A stretch of DNA of 64,000 nucleotides, taken from assembly GCF_001494595.1 (NCBI RefSeq), contig NZ_LN929908.1:2021716-2085715 (forward strand), read 5' to 3'. Source of the stretch: Mycobacterium sp. M26 (GTDB lineage: Bacteria > Actinomycetota > Actinomycetes > Mycobacteriales > Mycobacteriaceae). Made by a program: the position numbers and the translations under genes. Below, in pieces: positions 35,502 through 43,998 of the stretch (positions are counted from its first letter, which is position 1; each line of letters begins with the position of its first letter). The notes under the pieces are model-generated. The model made no database searches and had not been told where the DNA came from. It worked only from the letters and a program-made list of their open reading frames with translations.

Positions 35502-37078
35502 AGACACTCCGTACGATCCTCGCGATCGGCGCCACCGTGGCGCTCACCGTAACCGCGTGTGGCGGCTCCAATTCCGGTGGGAGCAGCACCCCGAACGCGG
35601 CCCCGACCGACAAGGTGCTGCACCTGTCCTTCCTGCAGGACCCGGGTCAGCCGCCGGACCCCGACATCTACTACGCCGGCCAGGGCCTGCTCCTGACCAC
35701 CAACACCTACGAGGGCCTGCTGCAGTACAAAGCCGGCACCGACAAGGCGGAACTGCAGCCACTGCTGGCCACGGAGTGGACCGCATCCCCGGACAACAAG
35801 GTCTTCACCTTCAAGCTGCGTGAAGGCGTGAAGTTTCACGACGGCACCCCCTTCACCTCCGCGGCCGTCAAGGCCTCGTTCGACCGGCGGGCAGCGGTGA
35901 ACCAAGGTCCCGCCTACATGGTCTCCGACGTGGAATCGGTGACCACACAGGGTGATTACGGCGTCACCGTCACCCTCAAGGCGCCGAACTCGGCGTTCCT
36001 CGACTACCTGGCATGTCCCTACGGGCCGCGGATGATGAGCCCCGAAGGCCTGCAGAAGAACGGCGGCAGCGACCACGCCCAGACCTACCTGACCACCCAT
36101 GATCTGGGTACCGGGCCCTACACGCTGACCGCCGCCGAGGTGGGCTCGAAGTATCAGCTCACGGCATTCCCGGACTACTGGGGCACCAAGCCGTACTTCG
36201 AGAAGGTCGAGCTGCCGGTGATCACCGACGTATCGGCACAGCAGCTGCAGTTCAACAACGGCCAGCTCGCCGCGATCCTGCACGACCTGCCGTCCTCGGC
36301 GGTGCAGTCCTACCTGGACAACAAGGCGTTCGCCAACTACTCGTTGCCGACCATGATGTCGAACTTCGTCTACATCAACCCCAAGAAGGGGATGATGACC
36401 GACGTCAAGAACCGCAACGCGGTGATGCAGGCCATCGATGTCGATGAACTGGTCAAGCAGACCTACTTCGGCCGCGGCAAGAAGGCCGAGCAGATCTATC
36501 CGGCCAACATGATGGCCGCCGAGTACGGCAAGCAGTCGGTGACACACGATCCGTCGGTGCTGACCGGAATCGCCGCGAGCCTGCCCGCTGACCAGAAGTC
36601 CGTCACCATCGGGTACGACTCGAGCAACCCGGACAACCAGCTGATCAGCAACCTGCTCCAGACACAGTTGGCCGCAGCGGGATTGAACGCCAAGGTACAG
36701 GCCTACCCGACCTCGGAGATCTACGGCTGGGTCGGCACCGACGGCCAGTCCGCGCCGGAGATCATGACCTACCTCGGCTGGCCGGATGCGCCGTCGCCCT
36801 ACACCTGGGGGCACATCTCCTGGGATGCCGACGGCGGACTGAACTTCTTCGGCTGCTCGGCACCGGCGGTCACGGAAGCATTGGCCAAGGGTCTGCCCAC
36901 CGGCGACAAAGCTGACTTCTCCACGGCCGGCGAGGAAGCCGTGAAGACGGGCTGCTGGCTCAATGTCGCCGACGTCAACGACTTCATGGTCGCCCAGCCG
37001 TGGCTCAAGGGTGTTGAGCAGGCGCACGTGGTGACCGACCCGAACACGCTGCGGCTGGCCGCGTTGTCGGTCGGGTAG
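35498..37078 (+). CDS. ABC importer substrate-binding lipoprotein (SBP family 5, DppA/OppA-like)
   Basis: Protein of 526 aa. The signal peptide ends in lipobox VTAC with the lipidated Cys21, followed by a Gly/Ser linker. The SBP_bac_5 fold is shown by LLATEWTASPDNKVFTFKLR and REGVKFHDGTPFTSAAVKAS. It should capture the substrate outside the membrane. Unlike most operons of this class the gene comes fifth, after a hydrolase, with which it is translationally coupled. Family 5 proteins bind peptides, nickel chelates, opines and sugars, so the ligand cannot be read from sequence. Confidence 0.93.
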   Translation: MKTLRTILAIGATVALTVTACGGSNSGGSSTPNAAPTDKVLHLSFLQDPGQPPDPDIYYAGQGLLLTTNTYEGLLQYKAGTDKAELQPLLATEWTASPDNKVFTFKLREGVKFHDGTPFTSAAVKASFDRRAAVNQGPAYMVSDVESVTTQGDYGVTVTLKAPNSAFLDYLACPYGPRMMSPEGLQKNGGSDHAQTYLTTHDLGTGPYTLTAAEVGSKYQLTAFPDYWGTKPYFEKVELPVITDVSAQQLQFNNGQLAAILHDLPSSAVQSYLDNKAFANYSLPTMMSNFVYINPKKGMMTDVKNRNAVMQAIDVDELVKQTYFGRGKKAEQIYPANMMAAEYGKQSVTHDPSVLTGIAASLPADQKSVTIGYDSSNPDNQLISNLLQTQLAAAGLNAKVQAYPTSEIYGWVGTDGQSAPEIMTYLGWPDAPSPYTWGHISWDADGGLNFFGCSAPAVTEALAKGLPTGDKADFSTAGEEAVKTGCWLNVADVNDFMVAQPWLKGVEQAHVVTDPNTLRLAALSVG

Positions 37079-37081
37079 CCG

Positions 37082-37927
37082 GTGACGTCGGGGCTGGGCG
37101 TGGGAACGACCGGGGTTCGCCGGATAGTCCTGTTGACGCTGGGCTGGGAGGACCTTCCCAAATCGGTGTCGGTTTACGGGGCCGCGCCGGAGTTGCGGAT
37201 GCGGGAGCCGGTGCCGGGTGTGCTGTTGCAGACAGACGGCGGCTGGGTGTTGCTCGACACCGGCTTCAACACCGCGCTGATCCGCGACCCGGCGCTGTAC
37301 CGGCGGTTCTTTCCCACCGTCGAGTACATCCCGGTGCTGCCGGGGCTGGGCGAGCCGATCGAGGAGTCGTTGCACGACATCGGAATCGACATCGACGACA
37401 TCCACACCGTGGCACTGTCACACCTGCACCACGATCACTCCGGGGGGCTCAAGCTGTTCGCCGGGAAGGTGCCGGTGCACGCCCAACGACGCGAGCTGGA
37501 GTACGGGATGTCGAATCATCCTGAGCCCGAGCACAATGCGATCAACCGCATCGATTTCGACGATCCACGGATCGACTGGGTGCTCGCCGACGGTGAGGCG
37601 CAGATCGCTCCCGGCATCACCGCGGTGCCCACGTATGGGCATACGCCGGGGCATCAGAGCTTCGTCGTCGAACTCGACCGCAGCGTCGGTGGCGGGGGCT
37701 TCGTGTTCGCCTTCGACGCCGCTGATCTCACCGAGAACATCGAGCACGAGTTGCCGATCGGCGGCTTCATCGATGTCGACCCGGCCGAGACGGTGGAGCC
37801 GATCCGGCGGCTCAAGAAGCTGGCCGCCGACAAGGGCTACGAGCTGGTGCCCGGCCATGATCCGCACGTCTGGCCCGAGCTCACCCACCGGCTCGAGGAA
37901 CGCTTCGGACCGCTGCGCCCCCGATGA
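37082..37927 (+). CDS. Metallo-beta-lactamase-fold hydrolase (AHL-lactonase-like)
   Basis: Protein of 281 aa. The metal motif HLHHDHSGG supplies His114, His116, Asp118 and His119, and GHTPGHQSF supplies a further His. This motif and length fit the N-acyl homoserine lactonase/quorum-quenching branch of MBL hydrolases, which open lactone and similar cyclic rings. The start is GTG 37082, 3 bases after the lipoprotein stop; the end is an ATGA overlap with the amidohydrolase. A cyclic amide or lactone intermediate of the ureide pathway is a possible substrate. Confidence 0.87.
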   Translation: MTSGLGVGTTGVRRIVLLTLGWEDLPKSVSVYGAAPELRMREPVPGVLLQTDGGWVLLDTGFNTALIRDPALYRRFFPTVEYIPVLPGLGEPIEESLHDIGIDIDDIHTVALSHLHHDHSGGLKLFAGKVPVHAQRRELEYGMSNHPEPEHNAINRIDFDDPRIDWVLADGEAQIAPGITAVPTYGHTPGHQSFVVELDRSVGGGGFVFAFDAADLTENIEHELPIGGFIDVDPAETVEPIRRLKKLAADKGYELVPGHDPHVWPELTHRLEERFGPLRPR

Positions 37928-39267
37928 ACATGCTCGACCAGGTGATCCGCGCACCGCGCGCGGTGATTGACGACGCCGTTCGGCCCGCCGCGATCGGCGT
38001 GGCCGACGGCGTCATCCGGGTGGTCACCGACCTGGAGGCGCCGCTGGACACCGTCGCGGAGACCTCGGTGCCGCCCGGTGCGGTGGTGCTGCCCGGGCTG
38101 GTCGACACCCACGTACACGTCGACGAACCCGGCACCGACTGGGAGGGTTTCGCCTCGGCGACGGCGGCCGCGGCGGCCGGTGGCATCACCACCATCGTCG
38201 ACATGCCCCTGGACAGCGACCCGGTGACCACCACCTCAGCGGCGCTGGGGGTCAAACGCGCTGCGGCGCAGGCACAGTGCCGGGTGGACACCGGGTTCTG
38301 GGGCGGCATCGTCCCCGACACCCTGCACACCTTCGGTGAGCTCGCGTCCGACGGGGTGCTGGGTTTCAAGTGCTTCCTGTCCGAGTCCGGCAATCCGCAG
38401 TTCCCACCGCTGGACCCCGATCAGTTCCGCACCGCCATGGCCGGTATCGCTGCGTTGGATTCGGTGCTGCTGGTGCACGCCGAGAGCGCCCGGGTGCTGG
38501 CCGACTGCGCGCCACCGGCGGGTCGCGGGTACAGCGCCTTCCTGCAGTCGCGGCCGGAGTCCGCCGAACTCGACGCGGTGCACATCGTTCTCGACGCCGT
38601 CGCCGATACCGGAGCCCGAGCCCACATCGTGCACATCTCCAGCGCGGCCGTGCTGCCCCTGATCGCTGCTGCCAAGCACGCGGGCCTTCCGGTCACTGCC
38701 GAAACCTGTCCGCATTACCTGACATTCGCCGCCGAACAGGTGCCCGACGGGGGGACGATCTTCGCGGCCTGCCCACCGATCCGGTCCGAGAGCAACCGCC
38801 GGCTGCTGTGGGCAGGGCTGGCCGACGGGACCCTGGACATGGTGGTATCCGACCACTCGCCGTGCGCACCGGAATTCAAGGACCTGGGCGGCGGTGACTT
38901 CGGCTGTGCCTTCGGCGGGATCAGCTCGCTCCAGATCGCGCTGCCCGCGCTGTGGACCCAGGCCGCGGCACTGGGGTTCGGACTGCCCGATGTCTGCCGG
39001 TGGATGGCACAGGCCCCGGCGGCGCTCGCCGGGTTGACCGACCGCGGCGTGATCGCCGTCGGTGCCCGCGCCGACTTCTGCGTCTTCGACCCCGCGACCA
39101 CCTGGGTAGTTCGCGGATCCGATCTGTTGCACCGCCACCCGGTCACCCCCTATGACGGGATGACGCTGACCGGCACGGTACTGCAGACCTGGCTGGCCGG
39201 GCGCGTGGTCGACGGGAGTACCCGGGCCGGGTTGCTGGGCGGCGCCTTACGTCAGGAGCCGGCGTGA
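37924..39267 (+). CDS. allB: Allantoinase/hydantoinase-like cyclic amidohydrolase
   Basis: Protein of 447 aa of the dihydroorotase/allantoinase branch. All metal ligands are recognisable: HVHVDEPG (His63, His65), carbamylated Lys149 in GFKCFLSESG, His185 in LVHAES, His237 in HIVHISS and Asp310 in VVSDHSPC. SESGNPQFPPLD and TAETCPHYL are typical of allantoinases. The enzyme hydrolyses allantoin to allantoate, or a related five-membered cyclic ureide. Allantoicase two genes downstream supports this. Coupled on both sides (ATGA, GTGA). Confidence 0.85.
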   Translation: MNMLDQVIRAPRAVIDDAVRPAAIGVADGVIRVVTDLEAPLDTVAETSVPPGAVVLPGLVDTHVHVDEPGTDWEGFASATAAAAAGGITTIVDMPLDSDPVTTTSAALGVKRAAAQAQCRVDTGFWGGIVPDTLHTFGELASDGVLGFKCFLSESGNPQFPPLDPDQFRTAMAGIAALDSVLLVHAESARVLADCAPPAGRGYSAFLQSRPESAELDAVHIVLDAVADTGARAHIVHISSAAVLPLIAAAKHAGLPVTAETCPHYLTFAAEQVPDGGTIFAACPPIRSESNRRLLWAGLADGTLDMVVSDHSPCAPEFKDLGGGDFGCAFGGISSLQIALPALWTQAAALGFGLPDVCRWMAQAPAALAGLTDRGVIAVGARADFCVFDPATTWVVRGSDLLHRHPVTPYDGMTLTGTVLQTWLAGRVVDGSTRAGLLGGALRQEPA

Positions 39268-40013
39268 AAATCCTTGTCCTGAACCCGAACACCTCGGCGT
39301 CGATGACGGCCGAGATCGCCGCCGCCGCGCGCGCCGCCGCGGCCCCCGGAACCGAGATCGTCACCGCCGAACCGGCGTTCGGCGCGGTGGCCATCGATTC
39401 CGCGGCCGAGAGCTACCTGTCGGCCGTCGGGGTGATGGACGTGGTGGCCAGCGCACTGGCCGACGGGACGTTCGACGCCGACGCGGTGGTGCTGGCCGGC
39501 TTCGGCGAACACGGTAAGGACGCGCTTCAGGAGATGCTCGACGTCCCGGTGCTCGACATCGCCGAATCCGCCGCCCACGTCGCCCATCTCATCGGTAGAC
39601 GGTTCTCGGTGGTGACCACTCTGGCCCGTTCGATCGCGCCCATCGAGGACCGGTTGCTGCTCGCCGGGCTGGCGGCGCACTGCGCCTCGGTGCGAGCCTG
39701 CGGGCTGGGCACCGCCGAGGTGGACGCCGACCCCGACGGTGCGGTCGCCGCGATCGTCGCCGAGGCCGCCCGCGCGGTATCCGAGGACGGCGCCGACGTG
39801 ATCTGTCTGGGCTGTGCGGGAATGGCCGGTGTCACCGAGGCGATCTCAACCACCCTTGGCCTGCCCTGCGTAGACGGCGTTGCCGCCGCGGTCGGGCTGG
39901 CGCAGATGTTGGTCGGCCTCGGCCTGTCCACCAGCAAGGCGGGCGTTCTCGCGCCGGGGCCGGACAATCCACGGTCGCACTGGCCGCTGAGCGCGGCGTT
40001 AGGAGTCCGGTGA
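39264..40013 (+). CDS. Asp/Glu/hydantoin racemase-superfamily protein lacking the first catalytic Cys
   Basis: Protein of 249 aa. The N-terminus KILVLNPNTSASMT is diagnostic of the allantoin/hydantoin racemase family. These racemases use two cysteines about 105 residues apart. Here the second is present (Cys184 in CLGCAGMAG), but the first position, in AGFGEHG, is Gly79. Arylmalonate decarboxylase, of the same fold, also has Gly at the first and Cys at the second site. So the protein may not racemise by the two-base route. It starts in a GTGA overlap with the allantoinase-like gene and ends in one with allantoicase. Confidence 0.85.
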   Translation: MKILVLNPNTSASMTAEIAAAARAAAAPGTEIVTAEPAFGAVAIDSAAESYLSAVGVMDVVASALADGTFDADAVVLAGFGEHGKDALQEMLDVPVLDIAESAAHVAHLIGRRFSVVTTLARSIAPIEDRLLLAGLAAHCASVRACGLGTAEVDADPDGAVAAIVAEAARAVSEDGADVICLGCAGMAGVTEAISTTLGLPCVDGVAAAVGLAQMLVGLGLSTSKAGVLAPGPDNPRSHWPLSAALGVR

Positions 40014-41032
40014 ACATCGATTTCAGCGCCGCTCTGGATCTCGCCTCACGCGCGGTCGGCGGCAGTGTGGTGGCGGCCAGTGACGAGTCGTTCGGGTTCA
40101 AGGAGAACCTGATCGAGCCGGCCGAGCCGAATTTCGTTCCGGGGACCTTCGACCTGCGCGGCGAGGTCGTCGACGGGTGGGAGACCCGCAGACACGCCTC
40201 GGCGGGGGATTGGGCCATCGTCCGGCTCGGGGTGCCGGGGCGGGTGCGTACGGTCGACGTCGACACCCGGTTCTTCACCGGCAACCATCCCACCGGTGCC
40301 AGTGTCTACGGGGCGTCGCTGGCGCCCGGTGACGATCCCTGTGGTGAGGCGTCCTGGCACCTGCTGGCCCCGCCCACATCGCTGAAACCCGATGCGCACA
40401 ACCTCATCTCGGTGAACGACCCGCGGCGCTACACCCACCTGAAGCTGGTCATCGAGTCCGACGGCGGGGTGGCCCGGTTGCGCGCGCACGGTGATCCCAT
40501 TCCTGATCCGCGACTGTGGTCCGGGGTGACCGTCGAGGTGTCCGGTGCCGAACAGGGCGGCCGCGTGGAGCACTGCAGTGACACGTTCTACTCCGATGCC
40601 CGGTCCCTGATCGCCGGTGGCCGCCCGGCGAACATGGGCGCGGGCTGGGAGGCTCGGCGCAGGCGTGATATCGGGCCCGACACCCATGACGCGGTGACGA
40701 TCTCGTTCCTGGTCCCCACCGACGTGGTCCGCATCGAGATCGACACCTCGTACTTCGTTTTCAACGCCTCCCGGGAAGTCTGCATCCTGGGCACCCACGA
40801 CCGGCCGAGTCAGTGCCGGCCCTGCTGGGCGCTGCCGTTCGACGAGGTCGTGTTGCCGCGCACCACACTGGTGCCGGATGCCCGCCAGGTCTTCGTCGTC
40901 GACGCTGACGACATCACCGCCATCCGGGTGGCGGCCTATCCCGACGGCGGTATCGCACGGGTCCGAGCGCTGGGCCGGCCGACCGCCGCGGGAATGACCG
41001 ATCTGCAACGGTTGTGGGACGGGGCCCAGTGA
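40010..41032 (+). CDS. alc: Allantoicase (allantoate amidinohydrolase)
   Basis: Protein of 340 aa with the duplicated jelly-roll pattern of allantoicase. The first repeat has DLASRAVGGSVVAASDE, FVPGTFDLRGEVVDGWETRR and VDTRFFTGNHP. The second has GRPANMGAGWEARRRRD and EIDTSYFVFNASRE. It hydrolyses allantoate to ureidoglycolate and urea. Length is normal. It follows the racemase-like gene with a GTGA overlap. No ureidoglycolate lyase is evident in the operon, so the next step must use another enzyme or one of the unassigned products here. Confidence 0.92.
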   Translation: MNIDFSAALDLASRAVGGSVVAASDESFGFKENLIEPAEPNFVPGTFDLRGEVVDGWETRRHASAGDWAIVRLGVPGRVRTVDVDTRFFTGNHPTGASVYGASLAPGDDPCGEASWHLLAPPTSLKPDAHNLISVNDPRRYTHLKLVIESDGGVARLRAHGDPIPDPRLWSGVTVEVSGAEQGGRVEHCSDTFYSDARSLIAGGRPANMGAGWEARRRRDIGPDTHDAVTISFLVPTDVVRIEIDTSYFVFNASREVCILGTHDRPSQCRPCWALPFDEVVLPRTTLVPDARQVFVVDADDITAIRVAAYPDGGIARVRALGRPTAAGMTDLQRLWDGAQ

Positions 41033-41619
41033 CACCACAGATCGCGCAGTGCTCCGGACTGTGGCGGCGCACCCTGCTGATCGACACTGACGGCTCCCGG
41101 GACACCACGACGCAGGTGCTGTGGCTGCAGGGTCTGTCGGCGTTCGTCGACTTGCGCGGTCCCGGTGCAGGTTTCGCCGGGCGGCTCTCCCAACGCGACG
41201 ACGTCTTCGAGTGGACCAGGACCATCGATCTGCAACCGCCGGGTCCGCCCGACGCCGGGCGGATGAGCTGGGAGGGCGACATCCTGGTCGAGGTCGGCGT
41301 GCACGCCGACTACATCGAGCACTGGCAACGTGACGTCGAGCCGCTCGAACCCTGCTGGGGCCTGCTGATGTCCGGTCCGGAGGGCGGGGTGGCCATCCTG
41401 GTACGCGTCGGTGCCCGCTTCGGCTGGGCGGTGACCAGCACGACCCGCGCCGAGATCTCGCTGGGCACGGTCACCGGTACCGACTGGCTGATCACCGACT
41501 CCGCGCACTCCGGCCGAGTGGGCGTGACACTGCTACCCCGGCTGGAATCGGGGCATCTGCGAGTCGACGACGACTTCGCCTGGACCGTCGAAGAACAAGA
41601 AGGAAGCGTGACACTGTGA
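41029..41619 (+). CDS. Unknown beta-rich protein in ureide operon
   Basis: Protein of 196 aa, coupled on both sides by GTGA overlaps (starts at 41029, next gene at 41616), so it is surely translated with allantoicase and the oxygenase. I do not recognise a family with confidence. Spaced motifs CSGLWRRTLL, TTTQVLWLQ, AFVDLRGPG and MSWEGDILVEVG, and a second half with WGLLMSG and WLITDS, suggest two similar beta-barrel lobes, in the manner of lipocalin-like proteins. There is no signal peptide and no membrane segment. It may bind or convert a pathway intermediate. Confidence 0.85.
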   Translation: MTPQIAQCSGLWRRTLLIDTDGSRDTTTQVLWLQGLSAFVDLRGPGAGFAGRLSQRDDVFEWTRTIDLQPPGPPDAGRMSWEGDILVEVGVHADYIEHWQRDVEPLEPCWGLLMSGPEGGVAILVRVGARFGWAVTSTTRAEISLGTVTGTDWLITDSAHSGRVGVTLLPRLESGHLRVDDDFAWTVEEQEGSVTL

Positions 41620-42653
41620 GTGGGGCGACGTCATTTCAATCGATCCCGGTGATCGATATCAGCGGACTGCGATCGGACGATCCGGCGCAGCGGCAACGGG
41701 TTGCCGACGAATTGGGCGCAGCGGCACGGGATGTGGGGTTCTTCTACATCTCCGGTACCGGCATCGGAGAAGATCTTTTCGAGCGGATGCTGGCGGCCAC
41801 CAAGGAGTTCTTCGCCTTGCCGATGGCGGAGAAGATGAAGTCCTACATCGGCCTGTCCACCTGCCACCGAGGTTATGTGCCCGTCGGCGAGGAGGGACTC
41901 TACGGCGACAAGACCGACCTGAAGGAGGCGTTCGACACCGCGCTGGACCTTCCCGCCGATGATCCGGACCACCTGGCAGGCAACCCCATGCTCGGCCCCA
42001 ACGTCTGGCCGGATCTGCCGGACTTCGCCCAGGCCGTCACCGACTATTACCAGGCCGTGCTCGGTGTCGGACGGGAATTGTTGGGCGCGTTCGCGATTGC
42101 CCTGGGTGAGAACCCCGACACCTTCACCCGGTTCGCCACCAAGACCCCCAGCCAGCTGCGGCTGATCTACTACCCGCACAACCCCGAGGCGCAGGATGTC
42201 CAGGGCATCGGTGCCCACACCGACTACGAGTGCTTCACCCTGCTCAAGCCGACGGCGCCGGGGCTGGAGGTGCTCAACGGTGACGGCGAGTGGATCGATG
42301 CACCGCCCATCCCGGGGACCTACGTGGTCAACGTCGGCGATCTGCTCGAGCTGTGGACCAATGGCGCCTTCGTCGCCACCTCGCATCGGGTGCGAAAGGT
42401 CAAGGAGGAGCGGTACTCGTTCCCGCTGTTCTTCAATGTCGACTACCACACGGTGGTCAAGCCGCTGCCGCAGTTCGAGACCACGGGCGGACCGGCCCGC
42501 CAACCCCTGGTGGCCGGTGAGCACCTGTTCGCCCAGACCGCCCAGACGTTTGCCTACCTGCGGTCCCGGCTGGAGTCCGGCGACCTGGTCCTGCCCGAAG
42601 GTTCGCTGGAGACCGGCACGTTCGGTCAGCAGGCCCTGCAGTCGCGGAACTGA
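41616..42653 (+). CDS. 2-oxoglutarate/Fe(II) dioxygenase of the isopenicillin N synthase family
   Basis: Protein of 345 aa. The N-terminal DIOX_N domain begins IPVIDISGL. The iron ligands are His201 and Asp203 (GAHTDYE) and His257 (ATSHRV), and the 2OG-binding pair Arg266-x-Ser268 is in ERYSFPLFF. Relatives hydroxylate, desaturate or cyclise small molecules using O2; ethylene-forming enzyme is also in the family. It is the last gene of the operon, tail to tail with a SnoaL-like gene 4 bases away. Its place with allantoicase suggests oxidation of a ureide, hydantoin or N-alkyl purine derivative; this is inference. Confidence 0.92.
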   Translation: MSGATSFQSIPVIDISGLRSDDPAQRQRVADELGAAARDVGFFYISGTGIGEDLFERMLAATKEFFALPMAEKMKSYIGLSTCHRGYVPVGEEGLYGDKTDLKEAFDTALDLPADDPDHLAGNPMLGPNVWPDLPDFAQAVTDYYQAVLGVGRELLGAFAIALGENPDTFTRFATKTPSQLRLIYYPHNPEAQDVQGIGAHTDYECFTLLKPTAPGLEVLNGDGEWIDAPPIPGTYVVNVGDLLELWTNGAFVATSHRVRKVKEERYSFPLFFNVDYHTVVKPLPQFETTGGPARQPLVAGEHLFAQTAQTFAYLRSRLESGDLVLPEGSLETGTFGQQALQSRN

Positions 42654-42657
42654 CCGG

Positions 42658-43110
42658 TCATCGCAGCCGGCGCGCCGGGCGGGTCTCGATAGCGTCGATG
42701 GTGAGTCGGCGACGTGCCACCAGCCACCCGCCTGCGGTTCGGACGTAGTCGTCGTCGTAGCGCAGATACCACACCAGGTCGGTGATCTCCTCGCCCCGGC
42801 GGCTCCAGTGATGGGCCGTGGCAGCGATCCGGCCGTGGGCCTGTTCGGTGCTTGCCGCGCGGTAGACCTCGGAGTCAATGACGTGATGGGTACGTCCCAC
42901 CCGGGTCGCCGCGCCCAGTGCGCTGCGGATGGCCTCGGTGCCGCGATGCGACAGCGTCGCCTCCAGTACGTCCGGGGGATCGGGGAGCACCAATTCACCG
43001 TCAGCAGTGAACAATTCGGCCACCGCGTCCACGGCACCATCATCGATACCGGCGGCGTACCGGTGCACCAGATCCGACAGGGCCACTCGGTCGGTGCCCG
43101 CCAGGCTCAC
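42658..43110 (-). CDS. SnoaL-like / NTF2-fold protein
   Basis: Protein of 150 aa. The pattern LVHRYAAGIDDGAVDAVAELF, then FTADGELVLPDPP, HHVIDSEVYR and a final WLVARRRLTIDAI is typical of SnoaL_4/NTF2-like proteins, many of which are small dehydratases, isomerases or hydroxysteroid-type enzymes. It overlaps the LLM oxidoreductase by ATGA, so both are co-translated. Substrate unknown. Confidence 0.85.
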   Translation of the reverse strand: MSLAGTDRVALSDLVHRYAAGIDDGAVDAVAELFTADGELVLPDPPDVLEATLSHRGTEAIRSALGAATRVGRTHHVIDSEVYRAASTEQAHGRIAATAHHWSRRGEEITDLVWYLRYDDDYVRTAGGWLVARRRLTIDAIETRPARRLR

Positions 43111-43988
43111 GATGTCAGGCCCAGCCGCTGCGCGCAGGCCGATAACTGGTCCTTGGCCTCCTGCAGGTCGGTGACCGCAGGCATGGCCAGCACCACCCGA
43201 TCGGCGCCCGCCTCGGCCAGTCGCCCGGCCCGGTCGCCGTCCACCTTGGTCACCAGATGGCCCAGCGACAGTTCGAGATCGTCGGGATTGCGCCCGGCAT
43301 CCTCGGCGGCCGAGCGCATATCGGAGATCAGGTTCGCGAGCTTCTCACCGGCCACACCCAGTGGTTGCAGACCATTGCCGAGCCGGCCGGCCCGGCGTGC
43401 AGCGATCCGGCTGTGACCGCCGATGTGGATCGGAACACCGTGAGCTGCAGCGGGTTTCGGATAGCTGGTGGCGGCGTCGAAATCGAAGAACTGGCCGTGG
43501 TAGCTCGCCCCGTCCGGCGAGTCGGCCCACAGCGCGCGCAACACCTCGATCTGCTCGTCGGCGCGCCTGCCCCGGCTGTCGAAATCCACCCCGCAGGCCT
43601 CGACCTCTTCGCGCAGCCAGCCGACCCCGACGCACAGCCGCAGCCGCCCACCGCAGAGAGCGTCGACAGTGGCCGCCCGCTTGGCCAACACCACCGGGTG
43701 GTGGTTGGGCAGCACCAGCACGCCGGTGGCCAGCCCCAGCGTGCTGGTCTGACCGGCCAGGAACGCCAGCAGGTCGAGGGGATCGGGCACGGGGCAGTCC
43801 GCGGCCAGTTCGACCCGCCCGCTGGCGTCATAGGGGTAGACACTGTCATAGCGGGTCATCAGCACGGTGTGCTCGACGACCACGATCGATTCGAATCCGC
43901 AGGCCTCCAAGTGCTGGGCGAACTGCGACATCCACAGCGGATCCGCGGTCACCCCGGCGCCGACGGGCGCGACGACGGCGAACTTCAC
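43107..43988 (-). CDS. LLM-class F420-dependent oxidoreductase
   Basis: Luciferase-like monooxygenase-fold protein of 293 aa. The N-terminus KFAVVAPVGAGVTADP and the block LGLATGVLVLPNHHPVVLAKRAA place it in the mycobacterial F420-type LLM group, followed by GRLRLCVGVGWLREE. HIGGHSRIAARRAG is typical near residue 190. Such enzymes use F420 (or FMN) to reduce or oxidise many substrates. It is co-translated with the SnoaL-like protein downstream (ATGA). Neither cofactor nor substrate can be proven from sequence. Confidence 0.88.
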   Translation of the reverse strand: MKFAVVAPVGAGVTADPLWMSQFAQHLEACGFESIVVVEHTVLMTRYDSVYPYDASGRVELAADCPVPDPLDLLAFLAGQTSTLGLATGVLVLPNHHPVVLAKRAATVDALCGGRLRLCVGVGWLREEVEACGVDFDSRGRRADEQIEVLRALWADSPDGASYHGQFFDFDAATSYPKPAAAHGVPIHIGGHSRIAARRAGRLGNGLQPLGVAGEKLANLISDMRSAAEDAGRNPDDLELSLGHLVTKVDGDRAGRLAEAGADRVVLAMPAVTDLQEAKDQLSACAQRLGLTS

Positions 43989-43998
43989 ACCCTGCAGG

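Noticed and set aside
35333..37405. Leftward reading frame of 690 codons opposite the lipoprotein and MBL genes
   Set aside because: No domain is recognisable; the + strand genes have a lipobox, SBP and MBL motifs and translational coupling.
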